Positions 8,084 through 17,377 are shown, counted from the first letter of the stretch. The stretch: 64,000 bases of DNA from Streptomyces nigrescens (GCA_024349765.1 AP026074.1:434001-498000); one strand, 5' to 3'. Notes: generated by a model not told the origin, from the letters alone. Translations and numbers: made by a program.

Positions 8084-9142
8084 TCAGCGGCTGGTAGCAG
8101 GACTGTCATTGCTCTGTGATGCGGCTGCCGTTGCCGTGCGGGGTGTTGGGCGGAGGGTGAGTGCGGCGACGACGGTGACACCCATCGCCGCGGCGCCGAT
8201 CCAGGACGCTGCCGTGTATCCGGTGTCGGTGGGGAAGGTCGAGCCGGCCGGGGTGTGGGCGGCCAGGGTCAGGCCGCCCAGGGCACTGCCGACGGAGAAG
8301 CCGACGCTGCGGACGACTTGATGGAAGCTCATCGCGCTGGAGGTCTCCTCCGCCGGGGTGACGGCGAGGATCGCGTTCGGCATCGCGGCGGAGAAGACAC
8401 CGACGCCCAGGCCGAGCACGCCCATGACCGTGAAGGCCAGCCAGAGCTGGCTGCGGTGGACGGCGAAGAGCGCCAGGGCCGCCAGTACGGCAGTGGCCCC
8501 GGCGGCCAGGACCGTCGCGGGTGCGAGCCGCCGGCGTAGCGGAGGCACCAGCTTGCCGCCGGCGAAGCCCAGTGCGGAGAACGGCACCAGTACCAGGCCC
8601 GCGATGACGACATCGACACCGAAGCCGTACCCCGTCGACTCAGGTGTCTGCACATAGCGGGTCACCAGGGTCAGCAGCAGATACATGCCGATGCCGCCGA
8701 GCAGCATGACGGCGTTGGCGCCGGCGACCGCGGGATGCCGCAGCAGGGCGAGGTCCACCAGCGGGGCGGCGCACCGGCGTTCACGGCGTACCCAGGCGCC
8801 GATGAGTACGACCGCGGCGGCCACGAGCGTGGCGGCGATCGCCGGGCGATCGGTCCACACGGGGTGGTCTGGCTGATCACCAGGAGCAGGGCCAACGGGC
8901 CGCCGCCCAGCAGGGCCGCGCCCGCTACGTCGACGGATGACGCGCGGCCAGGGGGCGGCTGGGGCACCGACCACCAGGCCGCGGCCAGCGCGATCGCGGT
9001 GATCAGCAGGCCCAGCCCGTAGGCGGCAGGTAGCCCGGCGAGGTCGGTCAGCAATCCCGCCAGCGGGTAACCGACACCGATGCCGATGGTGGAGGCCACC
9101 GAGAGGAGTGCAATCGTCGGGCCGGAGCGCTCGGCCGGTCAT
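8084..9142 (-). pseudogene. MFS drug exporter (DHA2-like), frameshifted and missing its N-terminal helices
   Basis: The C-terminal half (8084 to about 8860) reads as six or more transmembrane helices of a 14-TMS multidrug transporter (AGANAVMLLGGIGMYLLLTL, WLAFTVMGVLGLGVGVFSAA, MSFHQVVRSVGFSVGSALGG). Further upstream the matching sequence continues in a different frame (GIGVGYPLAGLLTDLAGLPA, DVAGAALLGGGPLALLLVIS), so a frameshift lies near 8860. Before that only PAERSGPTIALLSVAST is left, directly after the TetR stop codon: the first three or four helices are gone. An ATG overlapping the TetR stop (ATGA) is probably the original start. The pump cannot be functional. Confidence 0.8.
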
Positions 9143-9723
9143 CGGTTCACCTCGGTGGTGAGGTGCGAGAACAGACCGGCGTGGATGCGGGTGGTTGCCT
9201 GGCGCGCCCAGTCGGCGTCGACGTCCGCGGCGGCGAGCGCGGCGTTGGTGTTCAGCAGCATCCCGAACGCCATGAAGGTCTTGATCTGCACCGCGTCGAG
9301 GCCGGTGGTGTCGCTGACGGTCGCCCACAACTGGCCGAAGCTTTCCCGCACCGCCTCGCGCACCTCGTCGTCACCGCACGCGGCGAATGCCTGCAACTGG
9401 AGCAGCAGCAGGGTGCGGTCCTTCAGACTCGCGTCGTAGCGCTGGCCCATGGCTGCCAGTGCCTCCATGCCGGAGGCCGGGCCGGCGGAGGTGGCGAGGC
9501 CGTCCGTCATCGTGGCGAAGGCGCGGCGGACGACTTCGAGGAAGAGCTGCTTCTTGGTGCCGAAGAGGCGGAAGACGTAGGCGTGGGTGATGCCCGCCTT
9601 ACGTGCGATCACCTCGGCCGAGACTCCGTGCAGACCGTGCTCCGCGAACTCCTCCGCGGCGATCTTCAGCACCTGCTCACGACGCTCCGCACCGGCCAGC
9701 CGCTTGCCGCGCTCCGTGGCCAC
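9139..9723 (-). CDS. TetR-family regulator of the adjacent (broken) MFS pump
   Basis: A 194-residue regulator. Residues 13-60 form the TetR DNA-binding domain ([40 protein letters not shown]); the [11 protein letters not shown] variant is common among regulators of MFS pumps. The C-terminal domain includes [20 protein letters not shown], as in the TetR group linked to drug exporters. ATG at 9721-9723. A spaced inverted repeat lies upstream at 9747-9766. Its stop codon overlaps the ATG of the MFS gene, so the two formed one operon; the regulator is intact although the pump is not. Confidence 0.87.
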   Translation of the reverse strand: MATERGKRLAGAERREQVLKIAAEEFAEHGLHGVSAEVIARKAGITHAYVFRLFGTKKQLFLEVVRRAFATMTDGLATSAGPASGMEALAAMGQRYDASLKDRTLLLLQLQAFAACGDDEVREAVRESFGQLWATVSDTTGLDAVQIKTFMAFGMLLNTNAALAAADVDADWARQATTRIHAGLFSHLTTEVNR

Positions 9724-9746
9724 GGCAACCTCCCGAGTAGAAACTA

Positions 9747-9766
9747 GTAAGTCACCTGTAACTTAC
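9747..9766. promoter_or_regulatory. Inverted-repeat operator upstream of TetR
   Basis: GTAAGT and ACTTAC are perfect 6-bp arms separated by 8 bases, 24 bases upstream of the TetR start. This is the likely autoregulatory operator. Confidence 0.6.
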
Positions 9767-9868
9767 CTCGTAGGTACGGCAGATGGGGAATGGTCCGGGC
9801 GCCTGGCAGCATCTCCTCGCAGCCACAACGAGACAACCACAGCCAATACGAGCGACCGCCCGCGCCGG

Positions 9869-10072
9869 TGGGACGGCGCATTCGCCGATCTGGCCCGCGA
9901 ACAGGCGGCAACCGACGCGGCGCTGGCCGCGTACCCGGATCTCGGTGCGCGGGTGGGGCGCGACCGTAACGCCGTCCGGGAGCTGTGGGTTCACCGGATC
10001 GAGGAGTACGCCCGCCACTGCGGGCACGCCGATCTGTTGCGCGAACGCATCGACGGCCGGGTGGGGCAATAG
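9869..10072 (+). other. Protein-like reading frame without a clear start; possible gene fragment
   Basis: One frame reads [40 protein letters not shown] and [20 protein letters not shown] before a stop at 10072. The amphipathic, charged composition looks like coding sequence, but no ATG/GTG with a ribosome site opens this frame downstream of the TetR operator, and I recognise no family. It is either the tail of a deleted gene or chance. Confidence 0.25.
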
Positions 10073-10092
10073 CAAGAGCGCACTCGACCGCC

Positions 10093-10109
10093 GGGAGCCC
10101 GGGGCTCCC
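10093..10109 (-). terminator. Hairpin downstream of the ABC transporter gene
   Basis: GGGAGCC, loop CGG, GGCTCCC: a perfect 7-bp stem about 85 bases past the transporter stop codon. No T tract follows. Confidence 0.4.
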
Positions 10110-10193
10110 TCAGGCGTGGTCGGGTAGGGGGACCCATCACTGTGCCCCACTACCCGGCCAAGTCGACCTGGCGGCCGTCACCGGCCCTGGCCG

Positions 10194-12083
10194 CTACCGG
10201 TCCTTGGCCAGAGCGACGAGCTCGGCGAACAACCCGCCGGCGTCGACCAGTTCGTCGTAGCCGCCCTGCTCGATGACCCGACCCTCGCGCATCACAAGGA
10301 TGCGATCCGCCAGCCGGGTGTTCTCCAGTTGGTGCGTGACGACGATCGTCATGCGCTCGGCGGCAATGCGCTTGACCTCCAGGAAGATCTGGTGTTCGCC
10401 GCGCGGGTCCATCTGCGAGGTCGGCTCATCCAGGATCAACAGCGGCGTGCGCCGGTAGAGCGCACGTCCGCACACCAGGCGCTGCCACTGTCCTCCGGAC
10501 AGCTCCACCCCACCGAAGAGCTCCCGAGCGAGCAGGGTGTCGAGCTGTCGGGGCAGCTTCTCGATCGCCTCGCGCATCCCCACCGCGTCCACGGCCTCCC
10601 ACACCGCCTCGTCGTCCCATGTCTTGGGCTGCCCGAGGGTGATGTTCTCCCGTGTGCGCAGTGGCCAGCAGGCGAAGTTCTGCGGGACCAGGGCGGTGCG
10701 TTTCCATACGGCGTCAGGGTGCGCACGGGCGAGGTCGATGCCGTCCCACACGACACTGCCCTTGTCGGCCAGGAGGATTCCGGTGATGAGTTTGGCCAGC
10801 GTGGACTTGCCCGAGCCGTTCTCGCCGACGATGGCCAGGATCTCGCCGCGGCGCAGAGTGAGGGACACCCCGTTGACCGCCGGCTCGTCCTTGCCGGGGT
10901 ACTGGTACACCACCTCATCGAGGCGGATCTCCGCGACCTGATCGGGGATGGTCAGCTCGCCACGCTTCGGCGCACGCTCGGCGGCCATGTCCAGGAAACC
11001 TCGCATGTCGGCGAGGTACAGGGAGGTGTGGAACAACGCGGCGCCGTAGATCACGAACTGCGAAAGTGCGGCCAGTGTCGTTTGCACGGCGACGACGGCG
11101 GTGGCCGCGATGGGCAGGGCCACCCGGCCGGTGGTGGCCAGCCAGGCCAGGGTGGCCCAGGTGCCCAGGAGAAAGGCTCCACCGACAGCACTGGTCACCA
11201 GGACGATGCGCAGCATGCGGGGCGCGGCGCTCAGGGTCCGTTTGTCGATCCGCTCGGACAGGGCGCGGTACCAGAAGGTGAGGTAGCCGGTCATGCCGTT
11301 GGCCCGGACCTCGTCGCCGTGCCGGGAGTAGGTGGCCCACCAGCGCATCATGCCGCGGACGTTGCGGTCGCCGACGTTGGCGTAGTGGGTCTCGTAGTCG
11401 ACGCGCGCGCAGAGCACCGCGCCGATGCCGGCGGGGATGACGGCGAGCAGGAGCAGTGGGAGCATCATCCAGTGCAGGGCGGTGATGACGCCGCTCGCGG
11501 CGATCATGCGGATCAGTGAGGCCATGAAACGCTGGGCGTCCTGGACCATCATCCGTGTGCGGGTGACGCCGACTTCGGCCGCTTCCTGCCGGTCGGCGAA
11601 CCCGCTCTCCCCGTAGGCGGACGCCTCGACCCGGCACACGGCGGACACGAGCGCGACGTCCGCCTCGGTCATCAGCAGAGGGGTGATGCGTCCGTCGGCG
11701 TAGGACGACAGGGCGCTGCTGATGCGGCCCACGCCCGCGGTGGCTGCCACCACGATCAGGGCGGGCATCGCGGCGTGCAGGCGCAAGGACACCGCGCCCG
11801 ACCCGAGGAGGTGGGTCATGGCCTTCGCGGTGAACCCGAGGACCATGGCCGCCGAGGCGCCCGTGAGGAGCTGGCAGATCAGCAGCAGTGCGACGGCGGG
11901 CTTGTCGACGGACCAGGCCATGCGCGCGGTGTGGCCGAGTACCGCGGGCAGGCGCCGGCACATGGCCGCGAAACTGGCTTCTGCCAGGGGATTCTTACCG
12001 TGTTTGCCCTCGAAGGTGATGGTCGCCGGCGGGGGAGGGGGCGGGTTCTCCGCACGTGCGGTCGAGGCGTCGGTCACAGTCAT
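10194..12083 (-). CDS. ABC exporter half-molecule (fused membrane and ATPase domains)
   Basis: A 629-residue ABC-transporter of exporter type. Residues about 60-350 hold the transmembrane domain (VALLLICQLLTGASAAMVLG, LIRMIAASGVITALHWMMLP, VALPIAATAVVAVQTTLAAL); residues 385-625 are the ATPase with Walker A GENGSGKST, Q-loop ALVPQNF, signature LSGGQ, Walker B LLILDEPTSQ and H-loop VVTHQL. The second ATG (12083) is preferred because AGGGAGG is 7 bases upstream of it and only one base before the first. The N-terminal tail has six consecutive prolines. It presumably works as a homodimer; no partner, peptide precursor or regulator lies beside it, so the substrate is unknown. Confidence 0.85.
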   Translation of the reverse strand: MTVTDASTARAENPPPPPPATITFEGKHGKNPLAEASFAAMCRRLPAVLGHTARMAWSVDKPAVALLLICQLLTGASAAMVLGFTAKAMTHLLGSGAVSLRLHAAMPALIVVAATAGVGRISSALSSYADGRITPLLMTEADVALVSAVCRVEASAYGESGFADRQEAAEVGVTRTRMMVQDAQRFMASLIRMIAASGVITALHWMMLPLLLLAVIPAGIGAVLCARVDYETHYANVGDRNVRGMMRWWATYSRHGDEVRANGMTGYLTFWYRALSERIDKRTLSAAPRMLRIVLVTSAVGGAFLLGTWATLAWLATTGRVALPIAATAVVAVQTTLAALSQFVIYGAALFHTSLYLADMRGFLDMAAERAPKRGELTIPDQVAEIRLDEVVYQYPGKDEPAVNGVSLTLRRGEILAIVGENGSGKSTLAKLITGILLADKGSVVWDGIDLARAHPDAVWKRTALVPQNFACWPLRTRENITLGQPKTWDDEAVWEAVDAVGMREAIEKLPRQLDTLLARELFGGVELSGGQWQRLVCGRALYRRTPLLILDEPTSQMDPRGEHQIFLEVKRIAAERMTIVVTHQLENTRLADRILVMREGRVIEQGGYDELVDAGGLFAELVALAKDR

Positions 12084-12540
12084 CTGCATCCTCCCTGGGG
12101 CGGGCGCCGCGTCTGGATGGCTCGGCGGTGCACGGCATAACGACGGTCCGACGGAATCGAACGCGCTCGATTCCGGACTGGCTGAGACCCTGCAAACGCC
12201 GGGAGTTGACGTTCTGGACGCGGCACTACGGCCGCCGTGGCGAGGACGGGGATGGCCGAAACACCGAGACCCGTGAAGCGAGTGACGGACGGGAATGGGC
12301 ACGCCCCCGCGGCCTCTTCGCGCCGGGGCGCGCCGGTGAAATGGTGAGGTGGTCGGGGTGGTGAGGTGGTGAGCGCGCAGCGCTACCGGTTCCCATGCTC
12401 ACCGGAAGGTGTTGATCGTTCCGGTACAGGGGCAACCGGGGTGGTTGGGTGGGAGATGTGGAGGAGTGCCCGTTCCGGGCTCATCGAGAACAGGTCTCGC
12501 TAGCATCTCGGCGGAACGCGTCGAGGAGAGAGGGGGACTC
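12084..12540. other. Divergent intergenic region, no gene seen
   Basis: 456 bases between the exporter and the lectin gene. Open frames here lack ribosome sites and protein-like composition. A GGTGAGGTGGT element occurs twice near 12340-12370. Promoters for both flanking genes must lie here, but I cannot place them. Confidence 0.3.
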
Positions 12541-12987
12541 ATGCTCTTGAAGAGGCTGGCCGCCGTGGGGGCGGGCGTCGCGCTCGTGGTGAGCCTGAGC
12601 AATACACCGGCAAGCGCGATCCCACGCACCACCGGCTTCCGGAATCAAGCCACGGACAAACCGTGCCTGGACTTCCGGGCCGACTACGGTCCGTACGTCT
12701 TCAACTGCAACCGCACCGACTACCAAAGGTGGCATTGGGACGACGACTTCGAGTACACGGCGTTGCGGCAGGTGGCAACCAAGCTGTGTCTCACGCTGCG
12801 CAACGACCGACTGACCATGAAGCCCTGTTCCGCTGCCGACCAGGCAGCGCTGTGGCAAATCGACGAGACGGAACCCGTGCAGATCAGGAACAGCGTCAGC
12901 CACAAGTGCCTCGCACGGATGGCGAACGACCGTGTCTCCACCGCCCGGTGTACCGGGGGCAAATCCCAGCGCTGGACGCTCAGGTAG
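12541..12987 (+). CDS. Secreted ricin-type beta-trefoil lectin protein
   Basis: A 148-residue protein with a Sec signal peptide (MLLKRLAAVGAGVALVVSLS, cleavage after TPASA, about residue 26). The mature part is a single ricin-B-like trefoil: three homologous segments each with a conserved cysteine and a Q-x-W-like end, DKPCLDFRAD to YQRWHW, KLCLTLRND to AALWQI, and HKCLARMAND to SQRWTLR. Such domains bind galactose- or xylose-containing glycans; no catalytic domain is attached, so it is probably an extracellular carbohydrate-binding protein. ATG at 12541 is preceded by GAGGAGAGAGGGGG. It stands alone. Confidence 0.8.
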   Translation: MLLKRLAAVGAGVALVVSLSNTPASAIPRTTGFRNQATDKPCLDFRADYGPYVFNCNRTDYQRWHWDDDFEYTALRQVATKLCLTLRNDRLTMKPCSAADQAALWQIDETEPVQIRNSVSHKCLARMANDRVSTARCTGGKSQRWTLR

Positions 12988-13054
12988 ACCTCCTGGAGAG
13001 AGAGGACAGCGGAGGCGTTGACGCCCCGTCACCGAATGTCCTGACGGTCCGCCT

Positions 13055-14308
13055 TCAGGAGAGTGTCCCCACCCGGTCACTCTCCTTCTCCGTACGGTCG
13101 ACCTGCTCCGCACAGGCGAGGCCCTTCTTCCCTTCACCCTCCTCGGTGCGGGCGACACCTTGCCGCCCCTGGTGCCATGTCCCGGTTCGCCCCGCCGCCG
13201 GAGCCTGCCGGGATCCGCGACGCATCTCCTGCAACCCCCTGTCGATCCCGTCGCGCAGCCAGGCACCCACCGAGCGCTCCACCCACCGGTTGACGGCGTA
13301 CGAGAGCACGAGCATGAGGGCGATGATCGACGTGAGCAGTACCGGAGCCGGCAGACGGTGCCGCAGCAGGGAGATGAGCGTGAACCCGATGTACATGTGC
13401 AGCAGGTACAGCGGGTACGTCAACGAGCCGGCCCGGCTCAGCCAGCGCCACCGCACTCCGTCGAACAGCCCCAGCGCGATGGCCGCCATGAGGAGGAAGG
13501 CCAGCAGGACGCCGATGCGTGCCGGCCAGTCGTGTGCGGTCGCGGCCTTGTCCCCGAGGTTCATCACCACGCGACCCTTTACGTAGTGCTGGGCCAGCAG
13601 GAATTCGACCGCGACGATCGCCCACAGCAGCATGGTGGGCCGGAAGCGGTACATCAGGTAGAAGGCGATTCCCGCGATGAAATAAGGGGAATACGGCGCG
13701 ATGGCCCATACCGAGAGGAAGCTGGTGTCGGCCTTGTAAGCGACCACGCCGGCGACCGTCCACAGGCCGCAGAACAGTACGCACCTGCGATAGGTCACGC
13801 CCTTGTAGACGACGAGAGCGAAGAGCAAGTAGAACTTCAGCTCGATGAACAACGACCAGTAGACATCGTCGAGATCGGACACCCCCACGCCTTGCTGCAG
13901 CATGGTGAGGTTGGTGAGCACCGTCTCCAGACTGTCCGCACTGCGTACGCGCGGCCACAGGGTCAGGACGGACGCCGTCAGGAGAACGGCAACCCAGTAC
14001 GCGGGATAAAGACGCGAAACCCGGGACTTCACGAAATCGCCGAGGGTGCGTCCCCAGGCGCTCATGCAGATGACGAATCCACTGATCAGGAAGAAGACCT
14101 CGACACCCAGCCAGCCGAACTGTGCGACGTGGTAGAGCTCCGGTGAGAACGCCTGCGGATCGTTGCCCCATCCGTCGCGCAGGGTGAGGTAGTGGTAGCC
14201 GAGGACCATCAGTGCTGCCACGAACCGCAGCCCGTCGAGCACATAGAGTCTGGGGCGCCCGAGTGCCGTCTCCGAAGGTGCCGGACCGTCAGGCGCGACC
14301 AAGCGCAT
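13055..14308 (-). CDS. Membrane acyltransferase (acyltransferase-3 / OafA family)
   Basis: About 417 residues with ten hydrophobic helices. The family signature is at the N-terminus, LYVLDGLRFVAALMVLGYHY, with the conserved arginine and histidine that carry acyl transfer, followed by WLGVEVFFLISGFVICMSAW and WSLFIELKFYLLFALVVYKG. These enzymes O-acylate cell-surface polysaccharides, lipids or secondary metabolites. The last 60 residues are polar and basic. Two ATGs are possible, 14323 and 14308; the second has GAGGAA at better spacing. The only neighbours are a lectin and an intergenic region, so the acceptor is unknown. Confidence 0.82.
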   Translation of the reverse strand: MRLVAPDGPAPSETALGRPRLYVLDGLRFVAALMVLGYHYLTLRDGWGNDPQAFSPELYHVAQFGWLGVEVFFLISGFVICMSAWGRTLGDFVKSRVSRLYPAYWVAVLLTASVLTLWPRVRSADSLETVLTNLTMLQQGVGVSDLDDVYWSLFIELKFYLLFALVVYKGVTYRRCVLFCGLWTVAGVVAYKADTSFLSVWAIAPYSPYFIAGIAFYLMYRFRPTMLLWAIVAVEFLLAQHYVKGRVVMNLGDKAATAHDWPARIGVLLAFLLMAAIALGLFDGVRWRWLSRAGSLTYPLYLLHMYIGFTLISLLRHRLPAPVLLTSIIALMLVLSYAVNRWVERSVGAWLRDGIDRGLQEMRRGSRQAPAAGRTGTWHQGRQGVARTEEGEGKKGLACAEQVDRTEKESDRVGTLS

Positions 14309-14783
14309 ACCGCGATTCCTCATTCTTCCTGGGCTGTCGGGCGTGGGTGTCGGGCGTCGTCCTCGCTCCCCGTGGGCGAGTGAGGAATTGTCTCTTCGAT
14401 CGTGGCAAATATCGATCACGCCGTGCGGCAGGGTGGCGCACGGCGGCGCGTGAGCGGGTGGGGGAACAGTCTGTCGTGCCGAACTCCGGGGCCGCTCGCG
14501 TTCGGCGTGCGGACGCCCGGGAAGCGCCGGCAGGTGGGTTATTGAGGGTGCGGGCACGTGCGTGGGTTCCGCCAGGTGGGGGGACTTTCCGGCTTTCGTG
14601 CACTGGAAGAGGGGAGCCCCCGGCCTTCGGTTCAGTGAGTGCACCGCATTTCTCCCTCCCGACACGCCGACCGCACCTCCGGTCAACCTCAACGTCAACG
14701 TCGTCGGGAACGCGAAGGGAAGGCGAGTCGAGGCGTCCGGTCGGGTCAGCGTGAATGACGGACCGCCCCCTCGGTCGATGTCG
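14309..14783. other. Intergenic region, no gene seen
   Basis: 475 bases between the acyltransferase start and the MarR remnant. Six-frame readings show only low-complexity arginine/proline shadows. No strong palindrome or promoter was recognised. Confidence 0.3.
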
Positions 14784-14965
14784 TCAGCGTGCCGTGGCTG
14801 TGGGTGTCCGCTCGATGAGGGTGGCGGTGGCGCGGTCGAGGAACTCGCAGAACTGGCGGTGTTCGTCGGTGCTGAAGCGATCGGTCAGGGCGCGTTCCCA
14901 CACGATGACCTCCTGGTAGGCACGGTCGAGCAGGTCTTGCCCGGCGTGGGCGCGGGTGCCCACCC
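14784..14965 (-). pseudogene. C-terminal remnant of a MarR-type regulator
   Basis: The last 50-60 codons before the stop at 14784 read DLLDRAYQEVIVWERALTDR, FSTDEHRQFCEFLDRATATL and IERTPTATAR, the dimerisation helix typical of MarR proteins. Upstream in this frame the sequence becomes a shadow of the intact TetR gene, which ends at 14990, so the DNA-binding part of the MarR gene has been deleted. Confidence 0.55.
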
Positions 14966-14989
14966 GCGGCGGACGGACCCCGTCCCGCC

Positions 14990-15595
14990 TCAATGTCCCC
15001 GCGCTTCGAGCGTGGTGAGCCACTGGGTGACTACCGTGTCGATGAACTCGTCGGTGGGCTGTGCGCGGTCCAGGAGGAGCCGGGCGAGCACCGGCCCGTA
15101 GAGCAGGGTGTACTCGCTGTCGCTGATCTGGACGCCCGAGGGTTCCAGCAGTGTGTTCAGGGCCGCGAGGCGGTCCTGGCCGATGCGCGCCAGGGCCTGT
15201 GCGCTGTCGGGGTCGTGGTCGGCCTGGGCGGTGACGGCCAGTACGGCGGTGCGGATGGCCGGTTCGCTGATGCCGGCGCGCAAGCTCTTGAGCCAATCGG
15301 TGGCCACGGTGTGTACGTCGCTGCCCGGCTCGGGGTAGTTGCCGAGGTCGGGGCCTTCCAGGATCAGGTCGAAGAGCAGCGCGGCCCGGTTGGGCCAGTG
15401 GCGGTACAGGGTCTGGCGGGTGACGTCGGCGCGCTCGGCCAGCAGTGCGTACGTCAGCCCGGTCGGTCCGACCTCGGGCAGCAGCTCGCGTGCGACGGCC
15501 ATAACGCGGTTGCGGGTGCGCTGGACGCGAGGGTTGCCAGGGGTCGGCTGGCGGCGATGGGGAGGCTGCTGCTGCATGGCCGCCATCCTACCCAT
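14990..15595 (-). CDS. TetR-family regulator with three upstream operators
   Basis: A 201-residue regulator. The DNA-binding domain is at residues 25-72: RTRNRVMAVARELLPEVGPT, then LLAERADVTRQTLYRHWPNR with the TLYRHW recognition motif. The C-terminal domain resembles TetR_C groups with AVLAVTAQADHDPDSAQALA and LYGPVLARLLLDRAQPTDEF, the latter conserved among streptomycete regulators with LLYGPLxxRLLL. The start at 15595 sits inside the first operator; downstream ATGs at about 15586 and 15577 are alternatives. The divergent gene is a broken MDR oxidoreductase, the expected target. Confidence 0.87.
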   Translation of the reverse strand: MGRMAAMQQQPPHRRQPTPGNPRVQRTRNRVMAVARELLPEVGPTGLTYALLAERADVTRQTLYRHWPNRAALLFDLILEGPDLGNYPEPGSDVHTVATDWLKSLRAGISEPAIRTAVLAVTAQADHDPDSAQALARIGQDRLAALNTLLEPSGVQISDSEYTLLYGPVLARLLLDRAQPTDEFIDTVVTQWLTTLEARGH

Positions 15596-15618
15596 GAATC
15601 ATACGAGACGTGTGATTC
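15596..15618. promoter_or_regulatory. TetR operator copy 1
   Basis: GAATCATAC, five bases, GTGTGATTC: a 23-bp imperfect palindrome overlapping the start of the TetR gene. Same length and centre pattern as copies at 15631 and 15664. Confidence 0.65.
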
Positions 15619-15630
15619 ATGGCATACCTC

Positions 15631-15653
15631 GAATCACACACAGTGTGTGATAC
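15631..15653. promoter_or_regulatory. TetR operator copy 2
   Basis: The core at 15633-15651 has perfect 9-bp arms ATCACACAC and GTGTGTGAT around a single A. The start of this copy is 35 bases after that of copy 1. Confidence 0.7.
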
Positions 15654-15663
15654 ACAGGAAAGG

Positions 15664-15686
15664 AAATCACACGCACTGGATGATTC
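15664..15686. promoter_or_regulatory. TetR operator copy 3 (degenerate)
   Basis: AAATCACAC on the left and GATGATTC on the right follow the same 23-bp pattern with a weaker right half. It starts 33 bases after copy 2 and ends 37 bases before the ATG of the oxidoreductase remnant. Confidence 0.5.
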
Positions 15687-15723
15687 ATGGCGTGTGCGGT
15701 TCCCTTTCCCCAGGAAGTGCCCG

Positions 15724-16253
15724 ATGCCTACAGCGATCACCTTCTCCGAGTACGGCGGGCCCGAGGTTCTCACCCTGTCCGAGGTCGCCACCCCCGAACC
15801 GGGCCCGGGCCAGGTCCGCATCCGCGTACGGGCGACCGCCGTCAACCCGATCGACGTGCGGATCCGTGCCGGGCGGATGCAGGGCCTTTTCCCGGTCGCC
15901 TTCCCGATGGTCCCGGGCTGGGACGTGGCCGGTGTCGTCGACAAGGTTGGCGCGGGCGCCACCGCCTCGGTCGGCGACCAGGTCTTCGGGCCGGCGACGT
16001 GCGGTGGCTACAGCCAGTACGCGCTGCTCGACCAGCCCCTGGCCAAGCCCAAGGAGTTGTCGTTCGAGACCGCGGCCGCGATGGTCACGGTCGGCGAGGC
16101 CGCCTACCGGGCGATCAAGCACCTCGGCGTGCGGTCGCCGCCGGCAAGCTCGACGTCCCCGTCCGGCATGCCTATCCGCTCGCCGAAGCAGCCCGGGCCC
16201 ACGCGGACATCGAAACCCGCCGCAACAAGGGCAAGACCGTCCTCCTTCCCTGA
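15724..16253 (+). pseudogene. MDR quinone oxidoreductase with the central NAD(P)-binding part deleted
   Basis: From ATG 15724 the frame reads a normal GroES-like N-terminal domain (MPTAITFSEYGGPEVLTLSE, VNPIDVRIRAGRMQGLFPVA, GWDVAGVVDKVGAG) up to AYRAIKHLGV. The next sequence in another frame, GKLDVPVRHAYPLAEAARAH then ADIETRRNKGKTVLLP and a stop, is the C-terminal end of the same enzyme. About 130 residues, including the Rossmann glycine motif, have been deleted at about 16135 with a frame change. The protein cannot bind its nicotinamide cofactor. It faces the TetR gene across three operators. Confidence 0.8.
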
Positions 16254-16423
16254 CCCGAGCCGCAGTCTCGGGCGAGGCGTTCGCAGCGCACGCGGCCCAC
16301 CAACGCACAGCCACGCGCAGACTGCCGCGGCGCCCTGACACGGCCCCGCCCCACCACCCCACAACCCCTGCCACCCCACAACCCCCATCACCCCTGACGG
16401 AAATTCACCGAGAGGAACGTGAC

Positions 16424-17377
16424 ATGAAGGCCGCGCAGTTCACTGGCTTCGGCGCACCGGACGTCCTGCAGATCAACGACGTCGACCGCCCCGCCCCCGG
16501 CGCGGGTGAGGTCCTGGTGTCGGTCGAGGCGTCCAGCGTGAACGGACTCGACACGATCGTCCGCTCAGGCGGATTGCGGATCGTGACCGGACGCCGGTTC
16601 CCGATGGGGCTGGGGTTGGACTTCGCCGGGGTTGTTGCCGCAGTCGGCGATGGCGTCCATCGGTACCGGGTGGGAGAACGGGTGTGGGGCACGGTGCACC
16701 CGCTCAAGCGGCACACCGTCGGTGGCGCCGCCGAATACGTCGTGGTCCCCGCCGGTCGTATCGGGCCCGCGCCGGCCGGCGTCTCGTCGGTGGAGGCGGC
16801 CTCCCTGGTCGTCGCAGGGGCGACAGCGTTGCTCGCACTGCGGAAAACGGTGCACCTCAAGAGCGGTGAACGGCTCCTGGTACGCGGCGCCGCCGGGGGA
16901 GTCGGCACGGCCGCCGTACAACTCGCGCACGCGATGGGTGGGCACGTCACCGCGCTGTCCCGCAGCCGCCATGCCGATGCGCTGCGTGAGTTGGGTGCCG
17001 ACGAGGTCTTCGACTACGGCGCCACCACCGCGGACCAGATCGGGCCCTTCGATGCCATCCTGGACACGGTCGGCTCGGAACTCCGTTGCTACCGACGCCG
17101 ATTGGCCCGTGGCGGCAGGATGGCCACCATCGCCCTGTCGGCTTCCTCGGTGGCCGCCATCGCCGCCTCGAGTGTGCACGGCACCCGCCGCATCCGCACA
17201 CTGAGCACGAACCCCGATACCGCCGTGCTGCGCGACCTGGCCGCCTACGTGACCTCCGGTGCACTGCGCCCCGTCATCGACAGGGTGTATCCCTTGGCGG
17301 ACATCGCTGCGGCGCACCAGGCATTCGAGCGCGGTGGTGTGGTGGGCAAGCAAGTGGTGGCGGTGTCCGGGGAGTAG
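16424..17377 (+). CDS. NAD(P)-dependent MDR oxidoreductase (quinone reductase-like)
   Basis: A complete 317-residue zinc-free medium-chain reductase. Residues 1-120 form the GroES-like domain (MKAAQFTGFGAPDVLQINDV, SSVNGLDTIVRSGG, GLDFAGVVAAVGDGV); the Rossmann motif is RGAAGGVGTAAVQLA at about residues 147-161, followed by FDAILDTVGSE and the C-terminal VYPLADIAAAHQAFERGGVV. It would catalyse NADPH-dependent reduction of a quinone or enone. ATG at 16424 has AGAGGAA upstream. It lies 170 bases behind the deleted MDR gene, so it was probably in the same TetR regulon and now is the surviving copy. Confidence 0.87.
   Translation: MKAAQFTGFGAPDVLQINDVDRPAPGAGEVLVSVEASSVNGLDTIVRSGGLRIVTGRRFPMGLGLDFAGVVAAVGDGVHRYRVGERVWGTVHPLKRHTVGGAAEYVVVPAGRIGPAPAGVSSVEAASLVVAGATALLALRKTVHLKSGERLLVRGAAGGVGTAAVQLAHAMGGHVTALSRSRHADALRELGADEVFDYGATTADQIGPFDAILDTVGSELRCYRRRLARGGRMATIALSASSVAAIAASSVHGTRRIRTLSTNPDTAVLRDLAAYVTSGALRPVIDRVYPLADIAAAHQAFERGGVVGKQVVAVSGE

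Noticed and set aside
12084-12540. Search for a peptide precursor near the ABC exporter
   Set aside because: No small frame with ribosome site, leader-like sequence or core peptide was found on either side.
14993-16423. Very long plus-strand open frame in front of the intact MDR gene
   Set aside because: It is the high-GC shadow of the TetR gene and of the deleted MDR gene; composition is arginine/proline low complexity and the real start with ribosome site is at 16424.
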